DNA of 35,021 bases from Desulfocapsaceae bacterium (GCA_030653035.1 JAUSAB010000024.1:1-35021), one strand, 5' to 3'; positions 14,760-23,950 are shown, counted from the stretch's first letter. Notes: generated by a model not told the origin, from the letters alone. Translations and numbers: made by a program.

Positions 14760-15623
14760 ATGAAAAAGAGTACCGATATAGACCACTTGATTACTGCACT
14801 TCCCAAAGATGCGACCTGCTACGGGTATTGTCCAGCTTGTGATGAGGTTCATTATCTGACAGAGGGAAACAGCCGCAAATATGCTGTGGAGCTGATGGCA
14901 GAACTCGAGCAGAACAAACGGATTGACTTTCACACTCCGGATCCGGAGCCAATATTTTCCACAGACTGTCTCTGGGAAAAAAGAGGCGGACAGATGTTTG
15001 GCGTGTTGGAATGTGTCGATGCCGATGGAAAGACCGTCGTACTTCGGGCCTTTTCCGGACAGTTCAACACCCGCTGGCAAGCAGAGGGCTGGGTCCCACC
15101 GACTTTTGACCTAAATGGATACCACCGGATGCTGCCAAAAATTGAGTCGTCGGTCCATCAAATGACCGACGGTATTGAGTCCTGCCAACAAAAAGCAGAC
15201 CAGTGTAAACTGAAGTTCGAAGAAGCCATGCGTTCCGGTGGTCGTGCGGCCCAGAAAGATTGCCGCAGGCAGATGCGAGAGGCATTGAAAGCGCTCGCGC
15301 TTGCAAAGAAAAACCGGAGAACATATTCCCAATCCATGTTGTCTGTCTTTCAGGATCTGTATCAACTCCAAAACTTCAAAGGTGAGCAGCGTTCCATCCT
15401 GAATGTCTTTTATGAAGACCGGGGAATTCCCACCGGGTCCGGCGACTGCTGCGCCCCAAAACTCCTCCACGCCGCCGCCCAAAACGGGCTGACGCCTCTC
15501 GGACTGACCGAATTCTACTTTGGCAAGGAAAATAAAGCTTCGACAAGGTTCCACAAAGAATTCTATCCCGGCTGCAAAAACAAATGCCAGCCAATTCTAG
15601 GCTACATGCTTTGCGGCCTTTAG
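14760..15623 (+). CDS. Conserved protein homologous to the N-terminal half of fused RluA-type synthases
   Basis: A 287-aa protein without a recognised enzymatic motif. It is Cys-rich: CYGYCPACDEVHYL at residues 20-33 (zinc-finger-like), GSGDCCAPKLL, and the C-terminal FYPGCKNKCQPILGYMLCGL. The middle (~125-190) is rich in Gln, Lys and Arg and probably helical. From memory, the C-terminal segment (EDRGIPTGSGDCCAPKLL to MLCGL) resembles the N-terminal region of long RluA-family synthases of Vibrio and Shewanella, where it is fused to the synthase domain; here the two parts are separate, and the synthase comes first. It may help bind RNA or metal. Its TAG stop lies within the second copy of the dispersed hairpin repeat. 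Confidence 0.75.
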   Translation: MKKSTDIDHLITALPKDATCYGYCPACDEVHYLTEGNSRKYAVELMAELEQNKRIDFHTPDPEPIFSTDCLWEKRGGQMFGVLECVDADGKTVVLRAFSGQFNTRWQAEGWVPPTFDLNGYHRMLPKIESSVHQMTDGIESCQQKADQCKLKFEEAMRSGGRAAQKDCRRQMREALKALALAKKNRRTYSQSMLSVFQDLYQLQNFKGEQRSILNVFYEDRGIPTGSGDCCAPKLLHAAAQNGLTPLGLTEFYFGKENKASTRFHKEFYPGCKNKCQPILGYMLCGL

Positions 15624-15712
15624 TACCTTACAGGATATTTTCTTGTTTTTTTGTAAGAAAATATCCTGTCACAAGGTACTTATCCCGGCTTATTTCCCGT
15701 TTACCGGGGTTA
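15619..15712 (+). repeat. Dispersed hairpin repeat, copy 2
   Basis: Same element as at 6232 and 23807 but with paired base changes. The outer stem reads GTACCTT/AAGGTAC (GTGCCTT/AAGGCAC in the others) and the inner stem CAGGATATTTTCTT/AAGAAAATATCCTG, so base pairing is kept. A four-base internal asymmetry (TCAC) and an extra ~12 bp before CCCGTTTACCGGGG distinguish it. Its TAG is the stop codon of the upstream gene. Confidence 0.85.
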
Positions 15713-16033
15713 AGTGATCAAAATTTTCTTTGTGCAAGTCAAGATGTATTGAGTAGCATTGGGAACAGTCTTTACTTTCAAGCAACTACATGCCACGATG
15801 AAAGACCAAACTAAAACAATAGATATTTCATTGTCGATGTTATTGTTTGGCGATACACGAGCTTGTCTTTTGACTTTGTGATTATCAGCAAAATTGGATA
15901 GAAAGACGATTGATCATGTCAAAAAAAACATGACAATTCCATGTGATAGCGTAAGATCTGTACTGGAAGTTGTCGCGATATTGTCATGGTGACTTTGTCA
16001 TAATAATACTGTTGGTCGATAAGGGAATTTACA
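15713..16033. other. Intergenic region before the HNH gene
   Basis: About 320 AT-rich bases with no supported gene. It contains a small inverted repeat, TCATGT/ACATGA at about 15914-15933, spaced by a run of A. No clear promoter was identified. Confidence 0.4.
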
Positions 16034-16948
16034 ATGCAATTTGAATTGAAAAGACTTCCTGATTATACGGATGAAACTCTCATCGATGAAATTCGACGAG
16101 TTGCAGCATTGGTTAATCATCCGACGATTTCCCGTACTGAGTTCCAGAAGCATTCACGTGTTCATACTTCTACGTTAGAGAAGCGTTTCGGCTGTTGGGA
16201 AAACACAATGAATGCTGCTGGCTTATCAGACCGTTTTGATTCTTCCAATAAAGCTGTAAGCAAAGAGGATATAATTACAGAGCTTCAAAAAGTTTCAAGT
16301 AAGCTGGGGGTCAAGACCTTCAGTAGAGAGCAGTTCAACGCTAATGCACATTTTAAGGACTCTGTTATTCGGAGAGTTTTTGGAACTTGGCGTAAAGCAA
16401 TGGAAGCCGCTGGTTTGACAGCAAATAAATTAGGCCAGCGGTACACTGATGAAGAATGTTTCGAAAATTTACTTCAAGTATGGACACACTATGGCAGACA
16501 ACCGCAACATAGAGAAATGAATCAACCCCCGTCTATTGTTGGCCCTAAGGCGTACACTCTCCGTTGGGAAACTTGGACAAAAGCCTTGTATGCATTCGTA
16601 GCGCGAGTAAATGACGACCTTCAGTCCGTGAATACTTCCTCAGAACCCGAATCACAACCCACGACAAAATCAGCGACAATATTAAAGTCGAAAACTGATG
16701 AACGAGATAGCCGTGATATTAGATTAGGATTACGATATACCATCCTGAATCGTGATAGGTTCAAGTGCGTACGCTGCGGCAATTCTCCCGCAATATCATT
16801 TGATTGCCTCTTGCATGTAGACCACATTTTCCCCTTTTCTAAAGGCGGTAAGACAGAGATTGACAATCTCAGAACCCTTTGCCAACACTGCAATCTTGGC
16901 AAAAGTAATCGAATTGAAGTGAGCGACCAACCAGCGCTCAGACCGTGA
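16034..16948 (+). CDS. HNH endonuclease with homing-endonuclease-associated repeats
   Basis: A 304-aa protein with two parts. Residues ~10-190 hold three helical repeats of ~50-60 residues, each with a core like TFSREQFNANA...VIRRVFGTWRKAMEAAGL (clear units end near AAGL at 61-64 and 124-127, with a third ending WETWTKALYAF), matching the DNA-binding repeats of homing-type HNH enzymes. A linker rich in Ser and Thr follows. The C-terminal HNH domain has zinc-binding C245-x2-C248 and C283-x2-C286 and the catalytic HVDH at 261-264, then LCQHCN. All key residues appear intact. No intron, intein or methyltransferase is beside it, so its target and role are unknown; it may be a stand-alone homing or defence-type nuclease. 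The AT-rich upstream region suggests acquisition by transfer. Confidence 0.85.
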   Translation: MQFELKRLPDYTDETLIDEIRRVAALVNHPTISRTEFQKHSRVHTSTLEKRFGCWENTMNAAGLSDRFDSSNKAVSKEDIITELQKVSSKLGVKTFSREQFNANAHFKDSVIRRVFGTWRKAMEAAGLTANKLGQRYTDEECFENLLQVWTHYGRQPQHREMNQPPSIVGPKAYTLRWETWTKALYAFVARVNDDLQSVNTSSEPESQPTTKSATILKSKTDERDSRDIRLGLRYTILNRDRFKCVRCGNSPAISFDCLLHVDHIFPFSKGGKTEIDNLRTLCQHCNLGKSNRIEVSDQPALRP

Positions 16949-17166
16949 CCGGGCGGTAAAGCTGCCCGGCAGGTCAAGCGCCGCCCCGTTACAAAAAATC
17001 AGATCTCTCCTATCGACCGATCCAGTATTTTTCGGAAAAATGTTGATGCGTTGGCATGAGCCAGGTATAGATAAACTCTGGTGAGTGTCGCTCAAGATTG
17101 GGAAGGCCAATTTTGGGGCCAACCTTCAAAACTCATTTCTTGTTATTCTCATCCATCAATTCCCGC

Positions 17167-17652
17167 GTGTGCAATTTCAAAGCATTTGTTAAATATTGGC
17201 TTCCGGTGCTGTTGTGGATGGCGTTGATCTTCTTGGTCTCATCCGATTCGAGTTCTTATCAACACTCGTCGCACCTGCTTGAGCCGATACTCCACTGGCT
17301 CTTTCCCCATCTGGTGCAAACCCGGATCGATGCAATTCATTACATCTTTCGCAAAGGCGGACATCTGAGCGAATATGGTGTGCTTGCCCTGCTGCTCTGG
17401 CGCGCTATTGGTAATACCCGGCGCCAACCGGCAGAGACACAACCCCGGCAGAGCGTGCAAAGCCCGTGGAAATGGAACGATGCGGGACTGGCAATATTCA
17501 TTGTTTTTCTCTTTGCGGCGCTTGACGAATTCCATCAATCGTTTGTCCCAGAGAGAACGGCGCTGATCTCGGATATTTTTATAGATACTTGTGGTGGCGT
17601 GGCGGCAATTCTCACACTCTGGCTTTTGAGGCGTTGGCGAAAATCATGGTGA
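17167..17652 (+). CDS. VanZ-like integral membrane protein
   Basis: About 161 aa from the proposed GTG start, with several membrane segments: YWLPVLLWMALIFLVSS near the start, a pair in the middle and one near the C-terminus. The VanZ signatures are clear: RKGGHLSEYGVLALLLWRA and DEFHQSFVPERTALISDIFID. VanZ proteins raise low-level teicoplanin resistance in enterococci, but most homologues have no known role. The start is uncertain; the open frame begins at a TTG at 17098, and an ATG at 17218 lies inside the first membrane segment. The gene stands alone between the HNH gene and the convergent toxin-antitoxin pair. Confidence 0.78.
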   Translation: MCNFKAFVKYWLPVLLWMALIFLVSSDSSSYQHSSHLLEPILHWLFPHLVQTRIDAIHYIFRKGGHLSEYGVLALLLWRAIGNTRRQPAETQPRQSVQSPWKWNDAGLAIFIVFLFAALDEFHQSFVPERTALISDIFIDTCGGVAAILTLWLLRRWRKSW

Positions 17653-17748
17653 AGGCCGCACTTCTGGGGGGGGTAAAAAGGGAACAGGTTTATTTCAAGG
17701 TACGTTGAAATTGGGAAGGGTTCTAATTTTTAATAACTGGCATGTGGC

Positions 17749-18003
17749 CTACCGATACACTTCACGACGATGCCCGATACGGATAACCAGCACAACCAGT
17801 CTCTGATCCTGTACTTCGTACACCACACGATAGCTGCCAATCCGAATGCGGCGCAAGCCGGAAAACTCACCCTTCAGCACACCTCCTGCAGCGGGATTGA
17901 TGTTAAGCTGGTCGATGGCGGCAATAATACGCAGTCGATCTTCCCAAGCCACCTTTTCAAGCGCTTTTACCGCGCTCTGCTTAATGCTGACTGAGTAGAT
18001 CAT
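17749..18003 (-). CDS. RelE/ParE-family toxin
   Basis: An 84-aa basic protein, MIYSVSIKQSAVKALEKV at the start, with the RelE/ParE-type core LKGEFSGLRRIRIGSYRVVYEV and the C-terminal IRIGHRREVYR, which carries the usual catalytic-type Arg, His and Tyr residues of RelE mRNA interferases. It is expected to be a type II toxin neutralised by the upstream antitoxin. The open frame extends 17 codons upstream, but the ATG at 18003 fits the family N-terminus and lies within the antitoxin's last codons (23-bp overlap), indicating translational coupling. Confidence 0.86.
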   Translation of the reverse strand: MIYSVSIKQSAVKALEKVAWEDRLRIIAAIDQLNINPAAGGVLKGEFSGLRRIRIGSYRVVYEVQDQRLVVLVIRIGHRREVYR

Positions 18004-18202
18004 TTTTAACAGTGTCCCATTCCAGTACAACATCAGCAGGATCGCGTAGCACATTTATGGCGCAGGCAATATCCTCGAAATCATCCAGGTAGTATTCTAT
18101 AGCTTGTCGAACCACCTCCGCACGTGTTCGACGCAACTGGGTAGCCGCTTCATCGAGCGAAGCAACTAACTCATCCGGTAGTCTTGCAGTAATTTGGCTC
18201 AT
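17981..18202 (-). CDS. Ribbon-helix-helix antitoxin
   Basis: A 73-aa protein with a short N-terminal beta strand (SQITARLPDELVASLDEAA) and two helices (RTRAEVVRQAIEYYLDDF), typical of the RHH/CopG fold that binds operator DNA as a dimer. The acidic C-terminus (RDPADVVLEWDTVKNDLL) probably wraps the toxin. Its gene comes first and overlaps the RelE-type toxin gene by 23 bp, the standard arrangement for an autoregulated type II toxin-antitoxin operon. Confidence 0.86.
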   Translation of the reverse strand: MSQITARLPDELVASLDEAATQLRRTRAEVVRQAIEYYLDDFEDIACAINVLRDPADVVLEWDTVKNDLLSQH

Positions 18203-18404
18203 GTTGGCTCCTTGGAATATTGCCTAATGTCGGTAGATGTCATTAGATGTCAAGCAAAACAGTACACCATCAAATGCCCTTAATCAAGGGGACAAATAAA
18301 AAGCACTGCCCATATTGATTATGTGATAACGTTTCGACCTGATCTGACATTGAGTATAATTTACTCTGGGGGGTACTCTGCTCAATTTATTGACTGACCA
18401 CGGT

Positions 18405-19328
18405 TCATGCCCCGGTCATCAGCTCGGTGCTCAGGTAGCGCTCGCCGGTGTCGGGGAGGATGGTGACGATGGTCCTGCCGTGATTTTCGTCTCTGGCGGC
18501 CAAGTGCAGGGCGGCCCAGACGGCGGCCCCGGATGAGATGCCGCAGAGAATGCCTTCTTCGGCGGCCAGGCGTCTGGCTGTCTCCATGGCGTCCTGATTG
18601 GAGACGGTGATGATGGTGTCAAGGATGGCGGTGTTGAGGATGTCGGGGACAAACCCGGCACCAATGCCCTGGATTTTGTGAGGACCTGGTGTGCCGCCTG
18701 AGAGCACCGGTGAGTCCGCCGGTTCAACGGCTACGATTTTAATTTCCGGATTTCTGTTTTTTAACACTTCGCCCACGCCGGTAATCGTTCCGCCGGTGCC
18801 CACTCCTGCTACAAAGATATCGATTTTTCCTTCACATGCCACCCAGATCTCTTCGGCGGTCGTTTCCCGATGGATGGCCGGATTGGCCGGATTAGAAAAC
18901 TGGTTGGGCATGAAGCTGTTCTGCTCATTTTCGGACAGTTCTCTGGCGGCGCTAATGGCGCCGCTCATTCCCTTGGCGGCTGGCGTGAGCACCAGTTCGG
19001 CCCCAAGGTGCTTGAGCAGGACCCGTCGCTCCATGGACATGCTCTCGGGCATGGTCAGGATCAGGCGCAGTCCCCTGGCGGCACAGATAAAGGCCAGTCC
19101 CAGTCCGGTATTGCCGCTGGTGGGCTCGATAATGGTGGTATCAGCCTTGATCTGTCCGTCACTGATTCCGGCCTCGATCATGGCAAGGGCGATGCGGTCC
19201 TTGACGCTCCCCATCGGGTTTCTCGATTCCTGTTTGGCCAGGATGGTGGCCCGGCAGCCTTTGCTGATGCGGGTCAGGGTGAGCAGGGGGGTGTTGCCGA
19301 TGGTGGCGGTGAGCGGCATGCTGGTCAT
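18405..19328 (-). CDS. cysK: Cysteine synthase (O-acetylserine sulfhydrylase)
   Basis: PLP enzyme making cysteine from O-acetylserine and sulfide; 307 aa, normal length. The PLP lysine is K43 in [10 protein letters not shown], the substrate loop is TSGNTG at 70-75, and the phosphate-binding loop is VGTGGTITG. The C-terminal region has [11 protein letters not shown] and [11 protein letters not shown]. An AAGGAAC site precedes the ATG. It follows the serine acetyltransferase gene by 11 bases, so both steps from serine to cysteine are in one operon and the two proteins may form the cysteine synthase complex. Free sulfide is the expected sulfur donor in a sulfate reducer. Confidence 0.96.
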   Translation of the reverse strand: MTSMPLTATIGNTPLLTLTRISKGCRATILAKQESRNPMGSVKDRIALAMIEAGISDGQIKADTTIIEPTSGNTGLGLAFICAARGLRLILTMPESMSMERRVLLKHLGAELVLTPAAKGMSGAISAARELSENEQNSFMPNQFSNPANPAIHRETTAEEIWVACEGKIDIFVAGVGTGGTITGVGEVLKNRNPEIKIVAVEPADSPVLSGGTPGPHKIQGIGAGFVPDILNTAILDTIITVSNQDAMETARRLAAEEGILCGISSGAAVWAALHLAARDENHGRTIVTILPDTGERYLSTELMTGA

Positions 19329-19339
19329 AAAATGTTCCT

Positions 19340-20347
19340 TTATTTTCTGCCTGTTTTCTCTTTTTTCCCCGAAAAAATCAGTTCCGGCCGCTTGAGCATC
19401 ACCCGGGTGTCTGGCGGCACGCTTTCGGTCAGCCAGATGTTGCCACCGATGATCGACCGCCTGCCGATAACCGTTTCTCCGCCCAGGATAATGGCGTTGG
19501 CATAGATGATGACCTCATCTTCAATGGTGGGGTGCCTCTTTACCTGCTGCAGTTTGGCCCCGGCATCACGGGGCAGGGACAGGGCGCCAAGGGTGACTCC
19601 CTGGTACAACCTGACATTTACGCCGATAATACTGGTCTCGCCGATCACCACCCCCGTACCGTGATCGATAAAGAGGCCGGGGCCGATGGTGGCGCCGGGA
19701 TGGATGTCAATGCCGGTCAGGCTGTGGGCGTGCTCGGTCATGATCCGCGGGATGGTAGGTACCCCCAGCAGGAACAGTTCGTGGGCCATACGGTAGATTG
19801 AGGTGGCCAGCAGGCCGGGATAGCTGAAGATTACCTCGTCGGCACTGTTGGTGGCCGGGTCACCGGTGAGTGTTGCCCGGATGTCGGCGGCCAGGGTCTC
19901 GGTGATTTGTGGCAGGGTCTTGATGAAGGCCAGGGCCAAAAGATGGCCACGTCCCTCGCAGTTGGTGCAGGGCAGATTGGTCCGTCTGCAGTCATGGCGA
20001 ATTGCCATGGTGATCTGCTCGGTGAGTCGTTCATAGAGCTCGGTTGCCTCTTGGCCGATGTAATATTCCAGATTGGAGGCATGCAGTTTGGTCTGGGTAA
20101 AGTACCCTGGAAAGAGAAGCTGCCTTGCCTGATAGATGATGTCGATGATGGCCTGGTGTGAGGGGATTGGCACCGGGCCGATGTGGTCAAAACAGTTTCC
20201 GCTCTGTCCTGATTTTGTTTGCCACAGGGCGACAAGCTGTTTGACCACCGCCGGGATTTGGTCATGCTGGCATATATTGCTGCCAGGATTATGGCCACAG
20301 GAATCACAGGTGGGGGTGGCAGTCTGTTTGTCGTTGGGGATTGACAT
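19340..20347 (-). CDS. cysE: Serine O-acetyltransferase with Cys-rich extensions
   Basis: Makes O-acetylserine from serine and acetyl-CoA, feeding cysteine synthase encoded next to it. The C-terminal half is the left-handed beta-helix: [25 protein letters not shown] (~208-232) carries the catalytic histidines (H229 corresponds to the active-site His), followed by hexapeptide repeats to ~310. At 335 aa it is longer than E. coli CysE (273). The N-terminal half has Cys clusters not usual in CysE: C14, C17 and C26, then C120, C127 and C130 ([11 protein letters not shown]), which might bind zinc or an Fe-S cluster. It does not end in the typical Ile used to dock into CysK. The gene sits 23 bases after the TPR gene. 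Confidence 0.9.
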   Translation of the reverse strand: MSIPNDKQTATPTCDSCGHNPGSNICQHDQIPAVVKQLVALWQTKSGQSGNCFDHIGPVPIPSHQAIIDIIYQARQLLFPGYFTQTKLHASNLEYYIGQEATELYERLTEQITMAIRHDCRRTNLPCTNCEGRGHLLALAFIKTLPQITETLAADIRATLTGDPATNSADEVIFSYPGLLATSIYRMAHELFLLGVPTIPRIMTEHAHSLTGIDIHPGATIGPGLFIDHGTGVVIGETSIIGVNVRLYQGVTLGALSLPRDAGAKLQQVKRHPTIEDEVIIYANAIILGGETVIGRRSIIGGNIWLTESVPPDTRVMLKRPELIFSGKKEKTGRK

Positions 20348-20370
20348 AGGCGAGCACCGTAACCCGTGAC

Positions 20371-21006
20371 TTATTTGGTCTTGGGTTCCTGTTTTCCTGA
20401 TTTTTCGACCTCTTTGGTCACTTCTGCTATAAGATCACGTACCGACTGGCCGTTCGCGGTCATCGCATTGGGGTTGACGCCAAGCAGTTCCTGCCAGGCC
20501 TGCAGGGCCTCGGGGATCCGGCCAAGATCATAAAGCAGCACAACTCCCTTGTTCAGACGTGCAGGTTCGTGCCGGGGATTGGTCTGGATGGCTTTATCAA
20601 AGGTTTCTATTGCCTTGTCTACTTGCTTGTCGAGTCGGTACATGACGCCAAGATCAGTGAGAATGTCGGCATTTGCAGGTACAAGCTCAAGGGCATGGGT
20701 GTAGGCGGCAATGGCTTTTTTGAACTGATTTGTGTCGTAGTAAAGATTGCCAAGACTGTTCCATGCCGCACCATTGCCGGAATTTTTCCCGACCTCTGCC
20801 TCGAGTGCCGCAATGGCCTTGCTTTGTTCATTATTTATGGTGACGCCTTGCTGTTCATGGTCATGATCAGGCTGGCTGACGGTAGTTTTTGATGGGCTGA
20901 GCTTGTAGGTGGTGAAAATGATTCCGCTCAGAAAGCCCAATACCAAGCTTATGGCGATGGCGATCAGCATGGTCTCTTTTTTTACCATTTTTCCGGTAGT
21001 TGTCAT
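20371..21006 (-). CDS. Membrane-anchored TPR protein
   Basis: A 211-aa protein from the ATG at 21006, which has AGAGGA upstream; the open frame runs 45 codons further but lacks a good start. Residues ~11-32 form a single membrane segment (LIAIAISLVLGFLSGIIF), then a His/Asp/Glu-rich linker, then about three tetratricopeptide repeats (WNSLGNLYYDTNQFKKAIAA; ADILTDLGVMYRLDKQVDKA; ARLNKGVVLLYDLGRIPEAL). The product probably projects into the periplasm and binds partner proteins; its function is unknown. It leads the cysE-cysK operon and is divergent from glgP across ~220 bases. Confidence 0.82.
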   Translation of the reverse strand: MTTTGKMVKKETMLIAIAISLVLGFLSGIIFTTYKLSPSKTTVSQPDHDHEQQGVTINNEQSKAIAALEAEVGKNSGNGAAWNSLGNLYYDTNQFKKAIAAYTHALELVPANADILTDLGVMYRLDKQVDKAIETFDKAIQTNPRHEPARLNKGVVLLYDLGRIPEALQAWQELLGVNPNAMTANGQSVRDLIAEVTKEVEKSGKQEPKTK

Positions 21007-21225
21007 GGTTGTCCTCTGGAAATGATTGAGTGTGTCGTGCCAAAAGAAAAAGGTGCTTTTCGTTTGTGTTGTGATGGACCATTGTTGTACAATCGACGAA
21101 TAATGAATAATAAGTATAAGCGACTCCTTGTTGTAAAGCAAGGAGGGGGCTCTTGTCTTTTGTTCAGTGAGATGAGGCTCAGATGGCTTGATCAGTTTAC
21201 ATTCTATCCAAGAGGGATATTTTTT

Positions 21226-23733
21226 ATGAAAGCATCAGAGAACAAAAAAAAGGTAGATCCCCTGTTTGCCTGTGCTTGTGAGAGTCTCTTTTCTTCCACA
21301 ACCGCTGAAGATATCAAGAAAAATATCCTGCATCATGTGATGAGCTTTCAGGGGCGTGATCCGGAGCGGGCAGGTGAGAGTGATATCTATCGGGCTGTTG
21401 CCTATACCCTCCGTGATATCATGGTGGAAAAATGGATCAAGACCCAGAAGGCCTCGTACGCCAAGGGGAAGAAACGGGTTTATTATCTCTCTCTTGAGTT
21501 TCTGATTGGTCGTTCCCTTGGCAACAGTATGATTAATCTGGGGATCTATAATGAGGTGCAGCAGGCAATTGAAGAGCTTGGTTTTGATATGGATCTTCTT
21601 CGGGAGGAAGAGGAGGACGCTGCCCTTGGTAATGGCGGGTTGGGGCGTCTGGCTGCCTGCTTCATGGATTCCATTGCCACCTTGAAGATCCCGGCTTACG
21701 GTTATGGCATTTTGTATGAATATGGTCTTTTTTATCAGCAGTTGATTGATGGCTATCAGGTAGAAAGTCCTGATAATTGGATGCGTTATGGAACGCCTTG
21801 GGTTTTTCAGCGGAGCATGCCCGCATTTCCAGTTCATTTTTATGGCCGGGTCAGCAGTTATCTGGATGCAGGCGGCAAATATCGGACCCAATGGCTGGAG
21901 ACGGAAGATGTCATGGCCATGCCCTGTGATATTCTGGTGCCCGGGTATCAGAATGATCATGTGATCAATATGCGCTTGTGGGCGGCCCACGCCTCCCGTG
22001 ATCTGGACCTGAGCTTTTTCGGCCGGGGTGATTACATCGGCGCGGTCCAGAACAAGGTGAGTTCCGAGACCATCTCCAAGGTGTTGTATCCGCCGGATCA
22101 TAACCTCGCAGGTCAGGAGCTGCGGTTGAAACAGCAATATTTCTTTGTGGCGGCTACCTTGCAGGATATTATGCGACGCTATCAAAATAAGTATTCAGAT
22201 TTTAATACCTTCAGTGATATTATCGCCGTGCAGTTGAATGATACCCATCCGGCCATTGCTATTCCTGAACTGATGCGTCTGCTTCTTGATATTGAAGGTT
22301 TGATCTGGGAAAAAGCCTGGGATGTCTGCACTAAGACTTTTGCCTACACCAATCATACTCTTATGCCCGAGGCCTTGGAAAAATGGCATGTGGATCTGCT
22401 GGCCAAGGTGCTGCCCAGGCATATGGAGATCATCTATGAGATCAATCAGCGTTTTCTGGAGCTGGTTGCCCTGGCCTATCCCGGCGATATCGGCAGGCTG
22501 CGTGCCATGTCCATTATTGAGGAGGGGGATGTAAAAAAGGTGTGCATGGCTCATCTGGCTATTGTCGGCAGCCATTCGGTCAATGGGGTGGCCAAGCTGC
22601 ATACCCGCCTGTTGAAGGAAAAGATGTTTAAACCTTTCCATCAGTTTTTTCCAGGGAAGTTTAATTCAAAGACAAACGGTATTACCCCGCGGCGCTGGTT
22701 GCTCAAGGCCAATCCCAACCTTGCTGAGCTGATCACCAGCAAAATCGGCTCGGGATGGATCACGGATCTCTGTCAATTGCGGGGGCTGGAGTCATGGGCG
22801 GATGACAGGGATTTTCAAACAGAATGGCGGGCAATTAAACGGGCCAATAAAGAACGATTAGCCGTTTTGATCCAGAAAAAATGCGGTATTGAGGTGGATC
22901 TGGACTCGATGTTTGATATCCAGGTGAAACGCATCCATGAATATAAACGGCAACTTTTGAACTGCCTGCACGTTATCTCACTTTACCACAAGATCCTCAG
23001 GCGGCCGGATCTTGATCTTGTCGCCAGAACTGTTATCTTTGCCGGCAAGGCCGCACCTACGTACTGGAAGGCCAAGCTGGTTATCAAGCTGATTAACTCC
23101 ATTGCCGAGGTTGTCAACAATGATCCACGGATCGGGGCGCGTCTGCGGGTTGTTTTTCTTCCCAATTATAATGTCTCTCAGGCCGAGATAATCATGCCGG
23201 CCGCCGATCTGTCCGAGCAGATCTCCACTGCCGGTACTGAGGCCTCCGGCACCGGCAATATGAAGTTCTCGCTCAATGGCGCACTGACCATAGGAACCCT
23301 GGATGGGGCCAATATTGAGATCCTGGAAGAGGTGGGGCGGGAAAATATCTTTATCTTTGGGATGACGGCAGAAGAGGCTGAGTATGAGAAGTTAAATGTC
23401 AGTCGCACACCCATGGCCATCTGCCGTGACAATGAGGAAATCGGTCAGACCATTGACAGCCTTCGCAACGGTTCTTTCAGTCGGGGTGACAAGGAATTAT
23501 TCCGCCCCCTTGTCGATAGTCTGCTGGATCAATATGATCCCTATCTTCTCCTTCTTGACTTTGGCTCCTATCTTGCCTGTCAGGAACAGGTAAATGCGGC
23601 TTTTCTTGATCCTGTGGCCTGGGTCAGGATGTCTATTTTGAATGTGGCCCGCATGGGTAAATTTTCCACTGACCGGACCATCAAGCAATATGCCAGAGAG
23701 ATCTGGGGAGTGCCGGTGGATGATGATGCTTGA
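21226..23733 (+). CDS. glgP: Glycogen/starch phosphorylase
   Basis: Releases glucose-1-phosphate from glycogen using phosphate and PLP. From the ATG at 21226 (AGAGGG ten bases upstream) the product is 835 aa, the usual length; 68 in-frame codons upstream do not resemble the family. The phosphorylase motifs are all present: YYLSLEFLIGRSLGNSM, EDAALGNGGLGRLAACFMDS, IQVKRIHEYKRQ-type sequence, and TEASGTGNMKFSLNGAL with the PLP Lys at ~680. No other glycogen gene is in the window. The third hairpin repeat lies 74 bases after its stop and may act as terminator. Confidence 0.96.
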   Translation: MKASENKKKVDPLFACACESLFSSTTAEDIKKNILHHVMSFQGRDPERAGESDIYRAVAYTLRDIMVEKWIKTQKASYAKGKKRVYYLSLEFLIGRSLGNSMINLGIYNEVQQAIEELGFDMDLLREEEEDAALGNGGLGRLAACFMDSIATLKIPAYGYGILYEYGLFYQQLIDGYQVESPDNWMRYGTPWVFQRSMPAFPVHFYGRVSSYLDAGGKYRTQWLETEDVMAMPCDILVPGYQNDHVINMRLWAAHASRDLDLSFFGRGDYIGAVQNKVSSETISKVLYPPDHNLAGQELRLKQQYFFVAATLQDIMRRYQNKYSDFNTFSDIIAVQLNDTHPAIAIPELMRLLLDIEGLIWEKAWDVCTKTFAYTNHTLMPEALEKWHVDLLAKVLPRHMEIIYEINQRFLELVALAYPGDIGRLRAMSIIEEGDVKKVCMAHLAIVGSHSVNGVAKLHTRLLKEKMFKPFHQFFPGKFNSKTNGITPRRWLLKANPNLAELITSKIGSGWITDLCQLRGLESWADDRDFQTEWRAIKRANKERLAVLIQKKCGIEVDLDSMFDIQVKRIHEYKRQLLNCLHVISLYHKILRRPDLDLVARTVIFAGKAAPTYWKAKLVIKLINSIAEVVNNDPRIGARLRVVFLPNYNVSQAEIIMPAADLSEQISTAGTEASGTGNMKFSLNGALTIGTLDGANIEILEEVGRENIFIFGMTAEEAEYEKLNVSRTPMAICRDNEEIGQTIDSLRNGSFSRGDKELFRPLVDSLLDQYDPYLLLLDFGSYLACQEQVNAAFLDPVAWVRMSILNVARMGKFSTDRTIKQYAREIWGVPVDDDA

Positions 23734-23806
23734 AGAGATCGGAGATAGGAGCTGTTTGCCACATCTCTTACAGGATGTGACTTGACCTTGGAGCGAATAT
23801 CAGGTA

Positions 23807-23884
23807 TTTAGTGCCTTACAGATTATTTTCTTGTTTTTTGCAAGAAAATAATCTGTAAGGCACTTATCCCGTTTACCGGGGTTA
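23807..23884 (+). repeat. Dispersed hairpin repeat, copy 3
   Basis: The cleanest copy: GTGCCTTACAG... pairs perfectly over 23 bases with its right arm ...CTGTAAGGCAC around a T-rich 7-base loop, then CTTATCCCG and the small CCCG/CGGG hairpin ending GGGGTTA. Here it lies 74 bases after the glgP stop and does not supply a stop codon. Confidence 0.87.
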
Positions 23885-23904
23885 GACCGTTACGTAATAA
23901 TGAT

Positions 23905-23940
23905 AAAAAAAGGGTCACAAGTTGAATAACTTGTGACCCT
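23905..23940 (-). terminator. Intrinsic terminator of the tRNA-Cys gene
   Basis: A perfect 13-bp stem (AGGGTCACAAGTT 23911-23923 with 23928-23940) and a GAAT loop. On the minus strand it is followed by a T tract (A run at 23905-23910), so it stops transcription of the tRNA ~10 bases after its 3' end. Confidence 0.9.
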
Positions 23941-23950
23941 TTGAATTTAC

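Noticed and set aside
16949-16970. CCGGGC/GCCCGG hairpin after the HNH gene as a terminator
   Set aside because: The stem is short and no T tract follows.
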